DNA of 64,000 nucleotides, from positions 62,001 through 126,000 of the forward strand of contig JAHEET010000002.1 in NCBI GenBank assembly GCA_024640565.1, in the 5' to 3' direction. This document shows, piece by piece, positions 8,452-17,747 of the stretch. The translations under genes were made by a program, and so were the position numbers. The stretch is from Flavobacteriaceae bacterium. GTDB lineage: Bacteria > Bacteroidota > Bacteroidia > Flavobacteriales > Flavobacteriaceae. Positions within the stretch are counted from its first letter, which is position 1. Every line of letters starts with the position of its first letter. The notes below the pieces were generated by a model, which saw only the letters and a program-made list of their open reading frames with translations, was not told the DNA's origin and ran no database searches.

Positions 8452-10035
8452 ATGTTTAAATATATTAAAAGCGATTTACCCGCAAGTATTGTCGTGTTTT
8501 TCGTAGCATTACCCTTATGTTTAGGAATTGCTTTAGCAAGTGGTGCGCCACTTTTTTCTGGTCTTATTGCTGGAATCATTGGTGGAATTGTAGTTGGGGG
8601 CCTCAGTGGTTCTAAAATTGGAGTAAGTGGTCCTGCCGCTGGATTAGCGGCAATTGTACTCACCGCTATTGGTACACTAGGAAGCTATGAAAACTTTTTA
8701 GTGGCTGTTGTTTTAGGAGGAATTATACAGTTAATCTTTGGAATTCTTAGGGCAGGAATTATTGGGTATTATTTTCCTTCATCGGTCATTAAGGGGATGT
8801 TAACAGGAATTGGTATCATTATTATTCTTAAACAGATTCCTCATTTCTTTGGCTACAATGCCAATCCAGATGGAGATTTTGCATTCTTCCAGGTAGATGG
8901 TGAAAACACATTTTCAGAACTCTTTAAAACGCTAAACAACATCAGTTTAGGAGCCACAATTATTGGTATTATTGGATTGGCTATTTTGTTGCTTTGGAGT
9001 AATGTTTTATCGAAGAAAGGACGTTTCTTTCAATTAGTTCAAGGACCGTTAGTAGCTGTTATCGCTGGTATTGTTTACTTCTATGTAACAGATCAAGATT
9101 CTGCCTACGGTATCGATGCATCGCTATTGGTAAGTGTTCCAGTGCCTGACAGCTTAGAGATGTTCCTAGGACAATTTAGTTTTCCAAATTTCAATGCAAT
9201 TACAAATCCAGAAGTTTGGATTGTTGGTTTTACCATCGCATTGGTTGCAAGTTTAGAAACCTTATTGTGTGTAGAAGCTACAGACAAATTAGATCCACAT
9301 AAAAACGTAACCCCTACCAACAGAGAGCTCTTGGCTCAAGGAGCGGGAAATATAATCTCCGGAATGATTGGAGGATTGCCAATTACTCAAGTGATTGTTA
9401 GAAGTTCGGCAAACATTCAATCGGGTGGTAGAACAAAGTTATCGGCAATTATTCATGGATTTTTATTATTAATATCGGTCCTTTTAATTCCAACCTTATT
9501 AAATAAAATTCCATTGTCTGTATTGGCTGCCGTTTTATTAATTGTAGGATATAAATTGGCAAAACCAGCATTATTTGTCAAGATGTACCAATTGGGATGG
9601 AAACAATTTCTGCCATTTACAATTACTGTTTTAGGAATTGTTTTTACTGATTTATTAGTAGGAATTGGAATGGGATTGGCTGTAGGGATTGTTGTTATTC
9701 TGATAAAAAGTTTCCAAAATTCACACTTTCTTCATATTGAAGATAATAGTAACGGAAACCATAAAATTAAAATGACTTTGGCCGAAGAGGTAACCTTTTT
9801 TAACAAAGGAGCTATTTTAAATGAGCTCGATAGATTGCCAAAAGGAAGCTCCTTAGAATTGGATGTCAGAAAAACAATATACTTAGACAATGATATCATT
9901 GAAATTTTAGAAGACTTCGCACTTAAGGCGAAAGAACGAGAAATAAATATTCAACTCATCTCTGAAAGAGGCGTTGTAGAAAACCCTTCAAGCTATATTG
10001 AATTTTTTGAACTAAGCCCTCAAAAATCTGCGTAA
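8452..10035 (+). CDS. SulP family anion (probably bicarbonate) transporter
   Basis: The 527-residue protein is an inner-membrane transporter with 10-12 hydrophobic helices. It has the SulP signature near the start (DLPASIVVFFVALPLCLGIA and a Gly-rich GGLSGSKIGVSGPAAG) and a C-terminal STAS domain from about residue 430. SulP proteins carry sulfate, bicarbonate or other anions. The carbonic anhydrase gene 76 bases downstream suggests bicarbonate as substrate, as in BicA-type systems; that is inferred from context. A short hairpin (10069-10082) without a T-run lies in the gap to the next gene. Confidence 0.92.
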   Translation: MFKYIKSDLPASIVVFFVALPLCLGIALASGAPLFSGLIAGIIGGIVVGGLSGSKIGVSGPAAGLAAIVLTAIGTLGSYENFLVAVVLGGIIQLIFGILRAGIIGYYFPSSVIKGMLTGIGIIIILKQIPHFFGYNANPDGDFAFFQVDGENTFSELFKTLNNISLGATIIGIIGLAILLLWSNVLSKKGRFFQLVQGPLVAVIAGIVYFYVTDQDSAYGIDASLLVSVPVPDSLEMFLGQFSFPNFNAITNPEVWIVGFTIALVASLETLLCVEATDKLDPHKNVTPTNRELLAQGAGNIISGMIGGLPITQVIVRSSANIQSGGRTKLSAIIHGFLLLISVLLIPTLLNKIPLSVLAAVLLIVGYKLAKPALFVKMYQLGWKQFLPFTITVLGIVFTDLLVGIGMGLAVGIVVILIKSFQNSHFLHIEDNSNGNHKIKMTLAEEVTFFNKGAILNELDRLPKGSSLELDVRKTIYLDNDIIEILEDFALKAKEREINIQLISERGVVENPSSYIEFFELSPQKSA

Positions 10036-10111
10036 AGGAAGAAATCAAAAAAATAAAAGCATAGTAACGAGCTTAAAAGCTCATTAATACGAAACCATTA
10101 AAAGTTATTTT

Positions 10112-10738
10112 ATGAAAGCACATACATTAGAAACACAATCGGCAATTTCGCCAAACAAAGCGATCGAATTACTTCAAGAAGGAAACGCTCGTTTTGTTAA
10201 AAACAAAGAAGTATCTAGAGATTTATTAGCACAAGTTAGCGATACAAGTACGGGTCAATATCCTTTTGCAACAATTTTAAGCTGCATCGATTCACGCGTA
10301 TCTTCAGAAATTATTTTTGATCAAGGAATTGGGGATATTTTTAGTGCGAGAGTTGCTGGAAATTTCGTGAATGAAGACATTTTAGGAAGTATGGAATTTG
10401 CATGTAAATTAGCAGGCACAAAAGTAGTTGTTGTGCTAGGGCATACTGCTTGTGGTGCCGTTAAAGGGGCTTGTGATGACGCAAAATTAGGAAACCTAAC
10501 CGCTTTACTTAGCAAAATAAAACCAGCAGTAAACGCAGTGACATCTCCAAGTGATCCAAGTTTACGTAATTCAAAAAACATAGACTTTGTCAATGAAGTT
10601 GCTGCAAAAAATGTACACTTAACTATTGATAATATCAGAACACAAAGTCCTGTTTTAAAAGAATTGGAAGATAGCAATGCTATCAAAATAGTTGGCGCTA
10701 TGTATGACATTAACAACGGTGTTGTTACTTTCTATTAG
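10112..10738 (+). CDS. Beta-class carbonic anhydrase
   Basis: The 208-residue protein interconverts CO2 and bicarbonate. Its zinc ligands are visible: Cys58 in SCIDSR (with the catalytic Asp60 and Arg62 pair), His111 and Cys114 in GHTACGAVKG. Length fits the beta class. There is no signal peptide, so it is probably cytoplasmic. It follows the SulP transporter on the same strand and is closed by a strong terminator, making a likely two-gene unit that imports bicarbonate and converts it, useful for anaplerotic carboxylation. Confidence 0.95.
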   Translation: MKAHTLETQSAISPNKAIELLQEGNARFVKNKEVSRDLLAQVSDTSTGQYPFATILSCIDSRVSSEIIFDQGIGDIFSARVAGNFVNEDILGSMEFACKLAGTKVVVVLGHTACGAVKGACDDAKLGNLTALLSKIKPAVNAVTSPSDPSLRNSKNIDFVNEVAAKNVHLTIDNIRTQSPVLKELEDSNAIKIVGAMYDINNGVVTFY

Positions 10739-10760
10739 TCCCAAAAAATTGTTCAAAAAA

Positions 10761-10789
10761 GCCAATCGTTAGCGATTGGCTTTTTTTTT
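10761..10789. terminator. Bidirectional rho-independent terminator
   Basis: GCCAATCG and CGATTGGC form a perfect 8-base stem with a TTAG loop, followed by nine T on the plus strand and, on the minus strand, by six T. It ends the carbonic anhydrase transcript and, read leftward, the CvpA transcript. Confidence 0.92.
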
Positions 10790-10841
10790 GAAAAAGTTTT
10801 TCCCTCTTAAAAATAATCCTCTGAGAAATCAGATAGAAACA

Positions 10842-11357
10842 TTATAAAATTTCTTGAAGCAGTTCCTCCGCCGGGTCCTCTTTTATTATGGATGGAAAAA
10901 TAAGCGGTGCAATTTTCTTGACAGGTGCATATAGAATTGAATTCTCTAAGGTTTCTTTTTTAACAAAGGGAATGGTATTGTTCATTTTATCAAAAAAGAG
11001 AAAACCAACGCTTAAAATAAGCCCAATTTTTAACGCTCCAAAAAGCCCCCCCAATCCTTTATTTAAAAAGCCTAACGCAGCAAAATCTGCTAATTTGGTC
11101 AATAATTTTCCAGCAAGCGCAATAACAACAATAATCAAAACAAAGGTCCCTGCAAAAGCGGTCAAAGAGATGTATTCTTCACTCCAAGAAACGCTATCTT
11201 TTAGATAATCAGAAATAAAATAGGAGAAATGAATGGAACCATAAACACCAATGATTAAAGCCGCCAATGAGGCAACTTCAACAAAAAGACCTTTCATAAG
11301 ACCTCGAACAAATCCAAAGAGTAAAAGTGCAGCAATAATTATATCAAAAACATTCAT
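10842..11357 (-). CDS. CvpA family membrane protein
   Basis: The 171-residue protein starts MNVFDIIIAALLLFGFVRG and has four predicted membrane helices, the layout of CvpA, first named for colicin V production. In other bacteria CvpA affects envelope integrity and purine-related phenotypes; its biochemical role is unclear. The gene faces a small conserved gene across a divergent promoter region and has a -7 box TAGGTTTG 16 bases before its ATG. Length is normal for the family. Confidence 0.88.
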   Translation of the reverse strand: MNVFDIIIAALLLFGFVRGLMKGLFVEVASLAALIIGVYGSIHFSYFISDYLKDSVSWSEEYISLTAFAGTFVLIIVVIALAGKLLTKLADFAALGFLNKGLGGLFGALKIGLILSVGFLFFDKMNNTIPFVKKETLENSILYAPVKKIAPLIFPSIIKEDPAEELLQEIL

Positions 11358-11373
11358 TTCTAATAATTTTTAT

Positions 11374-11381
11374 CAAACCTA
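11374..11381 (-). promoter_or_regulatory. Bacteroidota -7 box for cvpA
   Basis: On the minus strand the sequence reads TAGGTTTG, an exact match to TAnnTTTG, 16 bases before the cvpA ATG. The -33 TTTG element is only weakly present. Confidence 0.45.
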
Positions 11382-11443
11382 CATCTTTTTTCCCACATTA
11401 TAAAAAGCACGTTTGTATCTTTACGACCTTATAAAAGCACCTG

Positions 11444-11800
11444 ATGTCAAAAAACAATGAATTAAAAGAGAAATGGAAACTGTTGGTTGAAAAACTTTCT
11501 ACACAGTTTGCAGATGGAGATACGATCGATTTGGACGCAATCATCTATCTAATTGGTGTGCAAGAACTCGGGAAAGGACATGGCGTTTTTAAAAAAGATG
11601 AAAAAGTAAACTTGATGCACATTGCTATTTGTAAACTTTTAGAGCCTTATGGTTATTATGAATTTGATTATTTTGATACCGACGGATGGCCGCATTATAA
11701 AACCATCACAGACTTACCCCATTTAAAACCAGGTGAACAAACGGTGTTGATGAAAGAAGCAATTGTAAGTTATTTTGACGGCATTGGTTTTTTTAAGTAA
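11444..11800 (+). CDS. Conserved small protein of unknown function
   Basis: The 118-residue, acidic, soluble protein has no signal peptide or membrane helix. Its centre reads IYLIGVQELGKGHGVFKKDEKVNLMHIAICKLLEPYGYY, a helix-rich stretch. I do not recognise a named domain, although it looks like a compact conserved protein of the Flavobacteriaceae. A near-consensus -7 box (TATCTTTA at 11416-11423) lies about 20 bases before the ATG, divergent from the cvpA promoter. The 3' end overlaps the convergent SDR gene by 8 bases. Confidence 0.75.
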   Translation: MSKNNELKEKWKLLVEKLSTQFADGDTIDLDAIIYLIGVQELGKGHGVFKKDEKVNLMHIAICKLLEPYGYYEFDYFDTDGWPHYKTITDLPHLKPGEQTVLMKEAIVSYFDGIGFFK

Positions 11801-12587
11801 CCGACAATTTTCGAATCATTTTTGACAAGAGTTTCGGAAACATTCGTTTTACAAAAACAGCGAGTTTCTCTTTGAAACCAGCAATGTATATTTCCTCTTT
11901 TTTCTGTTGTATTGCCTTGGCCATTAATCGTGCAAAATGTGCCGGTGCTATTCCGTTTTGTGTAGCTTTGTCCATGGTTTGTTGAGGAGAACCGTCTCCT
12001 GTTAAAGCATTTTTAGAAACATTGGTGGTCACAAAACCCGGGCACACTAAAGTAACCGAAATCTGATCTTCATAAACCTCTGCACGTAAACTATCAAAAA
12101 AACCATGCAACGCGTGTTTAGAAGCAGCATAAGAAGAGCGTAAAGGGGTGCCAATTTTACCAACAATACTGGTGGTTGTTACAAAATGCCCCCTTTTTTT
12201 AGCAATAAAATGAGGGAGCAGCGCTTTGGTTAAAGCAACGGTACCGATGTAATTAACATCCAAAATTCGTTTGTCAACAGATAGTTCCGTGTCCTTGGCA
12301 AATGCGCGTTGACTAATCCCTCCGTTATTCACCAAAATATCTACACCTCCAAAGAGTGTAATCGCAGCAGCTACTTTCTGATGCAATGTAGTAGCGGCTT
12401 CTAAATCTAATGCTAGAATTTTTACTTTTGAAGGATTCGCGCAAGCCTGTTTGACCAATTCCAAAGTGGCCGTTTTTCTGGAAGATAAAATTAAAGTCGC
12501 ATTTCGCTTTGATAATTCAATTGCCAATGCCTTGCCAATGCCCGATGAAGCGCCTGTAATCCAAACGACTTTATTAGAAAAACCCAT
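11793..12587 (-). CDS. Short-chain dehydrogenase/reductase (classical SDR)
   Basis: The 264-residue protein has the NAD(P)-binding motif TGASSGIG (about 11-18), the NNGG strand motif in place of NNAG, and the catalytic Ser (TTSIVGK) with YAASK. It resembles the DltE/YqjQ group of oxidoreductases. The substrate cannot be told from the sequence. It is a single gene, convergent with the small conserved gene on its downstream side and divergent from the thioredoxin-like gene upstream. Confidence 0.9.
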   Translation of the reverse strand: MGFSNKVVWITGASSGIGKALAIELSKRNATLILSSRKTATLELVKQACANPSKVKILALDLEAATTLHQKVAAAITLFGGVDILVNNGGISQRAFAKDTELSVDKRILDVNYIGTVALTKALLPHFIAKKRGHFVTTTSIVGKIGTPLRSSYAASKHALHGFFDSLRAEVYEDQISVTLVCPGFVTTNVSKNALTGDGSPQQTMDKATQNGIAPAHFARLMAKAIQQKKEEIYIAGFKEKLAVFVKRMFPKLLSKMIRKLSVT

Positions 12588-12632
12588 GTGCTTATTTTTT
12601 AGCTAAAGATAGCCTTTTTAGTGGAGAATTAG

Positions 12633-12640
12633 TATTTTTG
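12633..12640 (+). promoter_or_regulatory. Bacteroidota -7 box for the thioredoxin-like gene
   Basis: TATTTTTG matches TAnnTTTG exactly, 45 bases before the ATG at 12686, a normal leader length. Confidence 0.4.
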
Positions 12641-12685
12641 AATCGCTAATTGACGGGTATTTAATGGATTAAAACCTCTCCGAAA

Positions 12686-14050
12686 ATGAAAAAGTATTGC
12701 TTATTGCTCCTCCTTTGTTCTACATTTAGTTTTGCCCAATTTTCAATAAACGGCACCCTAACAAAAGTATTAGAGAGTGACTGGATTGTCCTTTATAAAA
12801 TTGAAAGCACCCAACAAGTCTTTGTTGCAAACACAACCATTAAAAGAGATTCGCTTCTAACGAATGGAAAAAAAGTCGCCATTGGTACTTTTTCTTTCAA
12901 CCTACCAGCAACAGCAAAGAGTGGCACTTACCGGGTTAAGTATCGCATGAAAGGAGCTGGGTTTCTTGATTTTATTTTTAATAAAGAAAATATCAATTTT
13001 ACCTTTCATCCCGATTATCCAGAGGCAACGGTATTATTTTCTGATTCGAAAGAAAACATTCTTTACAGCGCATATTTAAAAGCTTTTTCTTTAAAACAGC
13101 AAAAATTAGATTCCATTCAAATTGCAGTATTAAGAAACAAAACACTGAATTTAGATGTTGAATACAAAAAAGCATTAGAGGCGGTTTCGGCTGTTCAAAA
13201 AGAGTTTTTAAACCGCGCACAAGGAATGTATGTCTACCCATTTATAAAAGCCTCTCTGAGAGAAAACCCCTCTGAAATCCTAAAGACGCCTCAAGCATAC
13301 ATGGGCAATATGACGGATACTTTTTTTGATCACCTCGATTTTTCCAATATAAAATTAATCAATTCTACTTTTTTAACCAACAGAATACTAGACTACGTTT
13401 TTTATATTCATTACTCGGATGATCAGGCACAACAAAACAAATTGTTTAAAAAATCAATTGACGTTGTGCTGTCTAAAATAAAAGATCCTGAATATCAAAA
13501 AGACATTATTCTTTTTTTAATTACTCAGTTTGAAACCATCAACCACATAGAAAGTATTGATTACCTGCTAGAAAACAAATACAAACAACTCCCGAAGCAG
13601 CTTCAAGATTTGGAATTCATTGCCCAGAAAAAGAAGCTGTTTGCTGCCGAAATTGGTCGTATAGCTCCCGATTTCTCTTGGATTGAAAACGGAGAAAAAT
13701 TGCAACTTTCTACCTTACAGAGCGCCGATAATTACCTGCTCATTTTTTGGAGCACAGAATGCTCGCATTGTTTGACTGAAATTCCGCAGCTCTTCCTAGA
13801 ACTTCAAGGAAACAAATCGCTAAAAGTGATTGCCTTTGCAATGGAAAAAAACGATACCCAATGGAAAGAAATGAAAAATGATTTGCCGAATTGGCATCAT
13901 GTTTTAGGATTAAAAAAATGGGAAAATAAAATCGCAAGAACCTACAACATCAATGCGACTCCAAACTATTTTGTCCTCGATAAAAACAAAAAAATTATTG
14001 GAAAACCATTGTTGTTAAAAGATTTAAAAGTGTTTTTAAAAGAGCTTTAA
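12686..14050 (+). CDS. Exported thioredoxin-like (TlpA-type) protein
   Basis: The 454-residue protein has a signal peptide (KYCLLLLLCSTFSFAQ), an N-terminal beta-rich domain like DUF4369, a long helical middle part and a C-terminal thioredoxin fold with an active-site Cys-Ser-His-Cys at 359-362 (STECSHC) and a cis-Pro loop (INATPNYFVLDK). It probably acts in the periplasm as a thiol-disulfide oxidoreductase, for example in reducing or isomerising disulfides. Its 3' end overlaps the convergent yraN gene by 4 bases. Confidence 0.88.
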   Translation: MKKYCLLLLLCSTFSFAQFSINGTLTKVLESDWIVLYKIESTQQVFVANTTIKRDSLLTNGKKVAIGTFSFNLPATAKSGTYRVKYRMKGAGFLDFIFNKENINFTFHPDYPEATVLFSDSKENILYSAYLKAFSLKQQKLDSIQIAVLRNKTLNLDVEYKKALEAVSAVQKEFLNRAQGMYVYPFIKASLRENPSEILKTPQAYMGNMTDTFFDHLDFSNIKLINSTFLTNRILDYVFYIHYSDDQAQQNKLFKKSIDVVLSKIKDPEYQKDIILFLITQFETINHIESIDYLLENKYKQLPKQLQDLEFIAQKKKLFAAEIGRIAPDFSWIENGEKLQLSTLQSADNYLLIFWSTECSHCLTEIPQLFLELQGNKSLKVIAFAMEKNDTQWKEMKNDLPNWHHVLGLKKWENKIARTYNINATPNYFVLDKNKKIIGKPLLLKDLKVFLKEL

Positions 14051-14406
14051 AAGTGAAGAAATGCATCTTTTAAGTGTTCAAGCTTCGTAGTATTCTCTTG
14101 ATAAATAATTGCAATGATATCAAACCGTACCTCAACATCAAGATTTCTTTCTACTACGTAATGATCAATTGCTGAAAGCAGTAATTTTACTTTTTTTGGA
14201 TTTACAAAATCTTGTGGATTTCCAAAATAATCGGTAGCTCGGGTTTTTACTTCTACAACAGCTAAGACATTTTCTTTTTGAGCAATGATATCTACTTCTG
14301 CTTTTAAAAAACGATAATTTACTTCCAAAACTTGATACTCATTTTTAATTAAGTAATCAATTGCAAGTTGTTCCCCTTTTTTACCAAGTTCGTTGTGCGC
14401 TGCCAT
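14047..14406 (-). CDS. YraN family (UPF0102) nuclease-fold protein
   Basis: The 119-residue protein has the family signature: an N-terminal GKKGEQLAIDYL helix, then the endonuclease-like core with Asp39 (AEVDIIA), Glu52 and Lys54 (VVEVKTR). This is the Holliday-junction-resolvase-like fold of UPF0102. Its cellular role is not established. The start codon lies one base after the stop of a 40-codon gene described separately, so the two are probably translated together. Confidence 0.9.
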   Translation of the reverse strand: MAAHNELGKKGEQLAIDYLIKNEYQVLEVNYRFLKAEVDIIAQKENVLAVVEVKTRATDYFGNPQDFVNPKKVKLLLSAIDHYVVERNLDVEVRFDIIAIIYQENTTKLEHLKDAFLHF

Positions 14407-14407
14407 A

Positions 14408-14530
14408 TTATTGAGTTCCTTCTAATTTTTGAATACGCCTTTTAGGATCTTTGACTACTTTAGAGGCTAGAATAAACGTAGAAATCATGGTCCCTACTTC
14501 CAATAAAACAAAGGTGTAGAAATTTGCATT
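14408..14530 (-). CDS. Very small membrane protein upstream of yraN
   Basis: On the minus strand an ATG at 14530 opens 40 codons ending in TAA at 14408-14410. The product starts MQIFYTFVLLEVGTMISTF, a single hydrophobic helix, and ends in a basic amphipathic tail (KDPKRRIQKLEG). The stop is followed by one base and then the yraN ATG, and the S66 peptidase stop lies 16 bases upstream, so it fills the gap exactly as a real operon gene would. I know no family name. Evidence is spacing, composition and a sensible membrane topology (short periplasmic N-terminus, positive inside). Confidence 0.6.
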   Translation of the reverse strand, partial: NANFYTFVLLEVGTMISTFILASKVVKDPKRRIQKLEGTQ

Positions 14531-14546
14531 ACAATTTTCGATGCTT

Positions 14547-15554
14547 TTAATCAAAACGTACAGTTGTCGTTGTTGCATTAAATCTTAGAAGTACATTTCG
14601 ACCCATTATTAGGGCGTTATTAATGGTTTCGTGCCCGGCGGGGAAACCAAATACAACAGGTACTTTTTCAGGAACAACCTCTAAAATAAGTTCCTCGATA
14701 ACACTTCCCCATTTTGTAGTATTTTGTTTGATATTAGAAATATCGCCTACAATTACGGCGCTTACATTATTAAAATACCCTGCTCTTTTTAGACTTTGCA
14801 ACATTCGATCGATGCTGTATTTGTATTCACCAATTTCTTCAATAAATAAGATTTTTTGATTGGTGTTTATTTGACTTTCAGAACCCAACATAGACGTCAA
14901 AATAGCAAGATTTCCACCAACCAATTGACCTTGTATTGTTTTTATTGGCGTTGTAGACACGCCCGTTCGATTGAAGGGAGAAGCAGGTATTACATAGTTA
15001 AGTTCTTCGCCAAAAAGGGCTTTTTTAAAACTAGTAATGGATGCCATAATTGCGGTATCTTCATTTTGCAAGCCAGTGGCCATCATGGCGTGAATGGTTT
15101 CTATGCCTAAATTATGAATGTGGCTGTGAAAGGCGGTAATGTCTGAATATCCAATGATCCATTTTGGTTGGGTTTGAAATCGTGAAAAATCGAGACGGTC
15201 TAAAATTCTCACAGAACCATATCCTCCGCGAGCAGCCCATACTGCTTTGATGTTTGAGTTGTCTAACGCTTTTTGAAAATCGGCAGCTCGTTCTTTGTCT
15301 GTTCCTGAAAAATGCTTCCCATTATTAAACATATTTTCTCCCAACACAACCTCTAAGCCCCAGCTTTTTAAAAGGGTTGTTGCTTTTTCGATTACTGCTT
15401 CTTTATTTTTTAAAATTCCTGCAGGTGCAACGATCGCAATGGTATCGCCTGTTTTTAATACGGGAGGTTGAATTAATTTCTCAGATACTTCTTGGGCATT
15501 CCCCGAGAAGGCTATCAAAAATAAAGCAACGGTAAAAAATAGATTTTTCGTCAA
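14547..15554 (-). CDS. S66 family LD-carboxypeptidase-like protein, exported
   Basis: The 335-residue protein has a signal peptide (LFFTVALFLIAFSGNAQ), then the S66 fold: the first strand GDTIAIVAPAG, the RGGYGS turn and the nucleophile Ser137 in IIGYSDIT, with later Glu (FIEEIGEY) and His (FPAGHETIN) completing the triad. S66 enzymes cleave the L,D bond in muropeptide tetrapeptides or act on microcin C7-like compounds. With the signal peptide it probably acts in the periplasm on peptidoglycan fragments. It heads the run S66, small protein, yraN. Confidence 0.92.
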   Translation of the reverse strand: MTKNLFFTVALFLIAFSGNAQEVSEKLIQPPVLKTGDTIAIVAPAGILKNKEAVIEKATTLLKSWGLEVVLGENMFNNGKHFSGTDKERAADFQKALDNSNIKAVWAARGGYGSVRILDRLDFSRFQTQPKWIIGYSDITAFHSHIHNLGIETIHAMMATGLQNEDTAIMASITSFKKALFGEELNYVIPASPFNRTGVSTTPIKTIQGQLVGGNLAILTSMLGSESQINTNQKILFIEEIGEYKYSIDRMLQSLKRAGYFNNVSAVIVGDISNIKQNTTKWGSVIEELILEVVPEKVPVVFGFPAGHETINNALIMGRNVLLRFNATTTTVRFD

Positions 15555-15642
15555 AATAGACTCTTTTATGGGTGCAGCGATCCTAAAATTAGAACCCTGT
15601 AAATGTATTAATTTTCAATGGGTATTAAAACGGCGTTTTTTG

Positions 15643-15650
15643 TACTTTTG
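15643..15650 (+). promoter_or_regulatory. Bacteroidota -7 box for metG
   Basis: TACTTTTG matches TAnnTTTG, 42 bases before the metG ATG. A T-rich stretch lies in the -33 region but no clean TTTG at the right distance. Confidence 0.45.
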
Positions 15651-15692
15651 TGTTTCAGAAATAAATCTACAAAATAAATCAAGGAAAATTCG

Positions 15693-17747
15693 ATGAATAC
15701 TCCAAAAAGATACACAATTACTGCCGCTTTACCATATACAAATGGACCAATTCACATTGGGCATTTGGCTGGAGTCTATGTGCCCGCAGATATTTATGCC
15801 CGTTTTTTACGGTTAACAGGAAAAGACGTTGCGTACATTTGTGGTTCTGACGAACATGGTGTTGCCATCCCAATGCGTGCAAAAAAAGAAGGAGTATCAC
15901 CGCAAGCTATTATTGACAAATACCACGGCATCATCAAACAATCTTTTGTTGATTTTGGGATTTCTTTTGATAATTATTCTCGTACCTCTTCGAAAATTCA
16001 TCATGAAACTGCCGCTGCATTTTTTACAAAAATGCACCAGGATGGAGAATTCATTGAAGAAGTATCTGCACAATTATACGATGCTGAAGCCAATCAGTTT
16101 TTAGCGGATCGCTTTGTCGTAGGAACTTGTCCGAAATGTAATTTTGAGGAAAGTTATGGCGACCAATGTGAAAGTTGTGGAACGTCTCATAACGCTACTG
16201 ATTTAATCAATCCAAAATCTTCAATTACGGGGAATGTACCAACTTTAAAAGAAACCAAACACTGGTTTTTACCTTTAGACAAACACGAAGCGTTTTTACG
16301 TGAATGGGTTTTAGAAGGACACAAAAAAGACTGGAAACCCAATGTATACGGACAAGTAAAATCTTGGGTAGAGGACGGTTTAAGACCAAGAGCAGTGACC
16401 AGAGATTTGGACTGGGGAATTCCAGTGCCTGTAGAAGGTGGAGAAGGAAAAGTCTTGTATGTTTGGTTTGATGCGCCTATTGGCTACATTTCATCGACCA
16501 AAGAATGGGCGGCCAGAGAAGGAAAAAACTGGGAAGATTACTGGAAAAAAGACGATACCAAATTGGTGCATTTTATTGGGAAAGACAACATTGTTTTTCA
16601 CTGTATTATTTTTCCAAGCATGTTAAAAGCACATGGGGATTATATTTTACCCGAAAATGTGCCTGCAAATGAATTCTTAAATTTAGAGGGCAATAAATTA
16701 TCTACTTCCAAAAACTGGGCGGTTTGGTTGCATGAATATTTGGAGGAATTTCCAGGACAGCAAGATGTGTTGCGCTATACTTTAACCGCAAACGCACCAG
16801 AAAGTAAAGACAACGATTTTACTTGGAAAGATTTTCAGGCAAAAAACAACAACGAATTGGTCGCCATTTTTGGAAACTTCATCAACAGAGTAGTGGTGTT
16901 GACCAACAAATATTATACGGGAGAAGTACCGCTTCCTGGAGTATTTACAGAAATAGATGAAGATGTATTAGCCGCCGTTAAAGAGTTTCCAAACAGCATC
17001 GGAAAATCCATAGAGCGATACCGTTTTAGAGAAGCCTCTCAAGAATTAATGAATTTGGCAAGACTTGGAAACAAGTATTTGGCCGATGAAGAGCCCTGGA
17101 AAGTCATTAAAGTAGATGCAGCGCGCGTTCAAACAATAATGTACGTTGCATTGCAAATATCTGCGGCTTTGGCGGTTGTTTCTGAACCATTTTTACCGTT
17201 TACTTCTTCAAAATTGAAAGCAATTTTAAACATTGACAATATGCTCTCCTGGAGTGATGTTCATCAAAAAGAAGTATTGCTTGCTGCTAAACATCAAATC
17301 AACAAAGCTGCATTGTTATTTTCTAAAATTGAAGACAAAAGCATTGAAGTGCAACTTGAAAAACTACTCGCCACAAAACGTTCTAATGCGCAAGAGAAAA
17401 AAGTAGTGGCACCACAAAAAGAGGTCATTGACTTTGAAGGTTTCTCAAAATTAGATCTTCGAGTAGGAACTATTATAGCAGCAGAAAAGGTGGCGAAAAC
17501 CAAAAAATTATTGCAATTAAAAGTGGATGTAGGGATCGACATTAGAACCATTGTATCGGGAATTGCTGAAAGTTTTTCTCCAGAAGATATTATTGGACAA
17601 CAAGTTTCTGTATTGGTCAATTTGGCACCTCGAAAAATTAGAGGCGTTGAAAGCCAGGGAATGATTTTAATGACAGATACTCCGGACGGAAAACTCGCCT
17701 TTGTTGCGCCTGAAAGAAGTATTAAAAACGGGCAAGAAGTTAGTTAA
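15693..17747 (+). CDS. metG: Methionyl-tRNA synthetase
   Basis: The 684-residue class I synthetase has the HIGH motif at 21-24 ([10 protein letters not shown]), a four-Cys zinc knuckle (CPKC ... CESC, about 146-162), a KMSKS-type loop in the form LSTSKN, and a C-terminal EMAP/Trbp111-like tRNA-binding domain starting [17 protein letters not shown]. This is the long, dimeric type of MetG. It charges tRNA-Met in the cytoplasm. The stop TAA shares its last A with the ATG of the following HDAC-like gene, so the two are tightly coupled. Confidence 0.97.
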   Translation: MNTPKRYTITAALPYTNGPIHIGHLAGVYVPADIYARFLRLTGKDVAYICGSDEHGVAIPMRAKKEGVSPQAIIDKYHGIIKQSFVDFGISFDNYSRTSSKIHHETAAAFFTKMHQDGEFIEEVSAQLYDAEANQFLADRFVVGTCPKCNFEESYGDQCESCGTSHNATDLINPKSSITGNVPTLKETKHWFLPLDKHEAFLREWVLEGHKKDWKPNVYGQVKSWVEDGLRPRAVTRDLDWGIPVPVEGGEGKVLYVWFDAPIGYISSTKEWAAREGKNWEDYWKKDDTKLVHFIGKDNIVFHCIIFPSMLKAHGDYILPENVPANEFLNLEGNKLSTSKNWAVWLHEYLEEFPGQQDVLRYTLTANAPESKDNDFTWKDFQAKNNNELVAIFGNFINRVVVLTNKYYTGEVPLPGVFTEIDEDVLAAVKEFPNSIGKSIERYRFREASQELMNLARLGNKYLADEEPWKVIKVDAARVQTIMYVALQISAALAVVSEPFLPFTSSKLKAILNIDNMLSWSDVHQKEVLLAAKHQINKAALLFSKIEDKSIEVQLEKLLATKRSNAQEKKVVAPQKEVIDFEGFSKLDLRVGTIIAAEKVAKTKKLLQLKVDVGIDIRTIVSGIAESFSPEDIIGQQVSVLVNLAPRKIRGVESQGMILMTDTPDGKLAFVAPERSIKNGQEVS

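Noticed and set aside
10069..10082. Hairpin GAGCTT-AA-AAGCTC between SulP and carbonic anhydrase
   Set aside because: No T-run follows and both genes seem to form one unit; too short to call a terminator.
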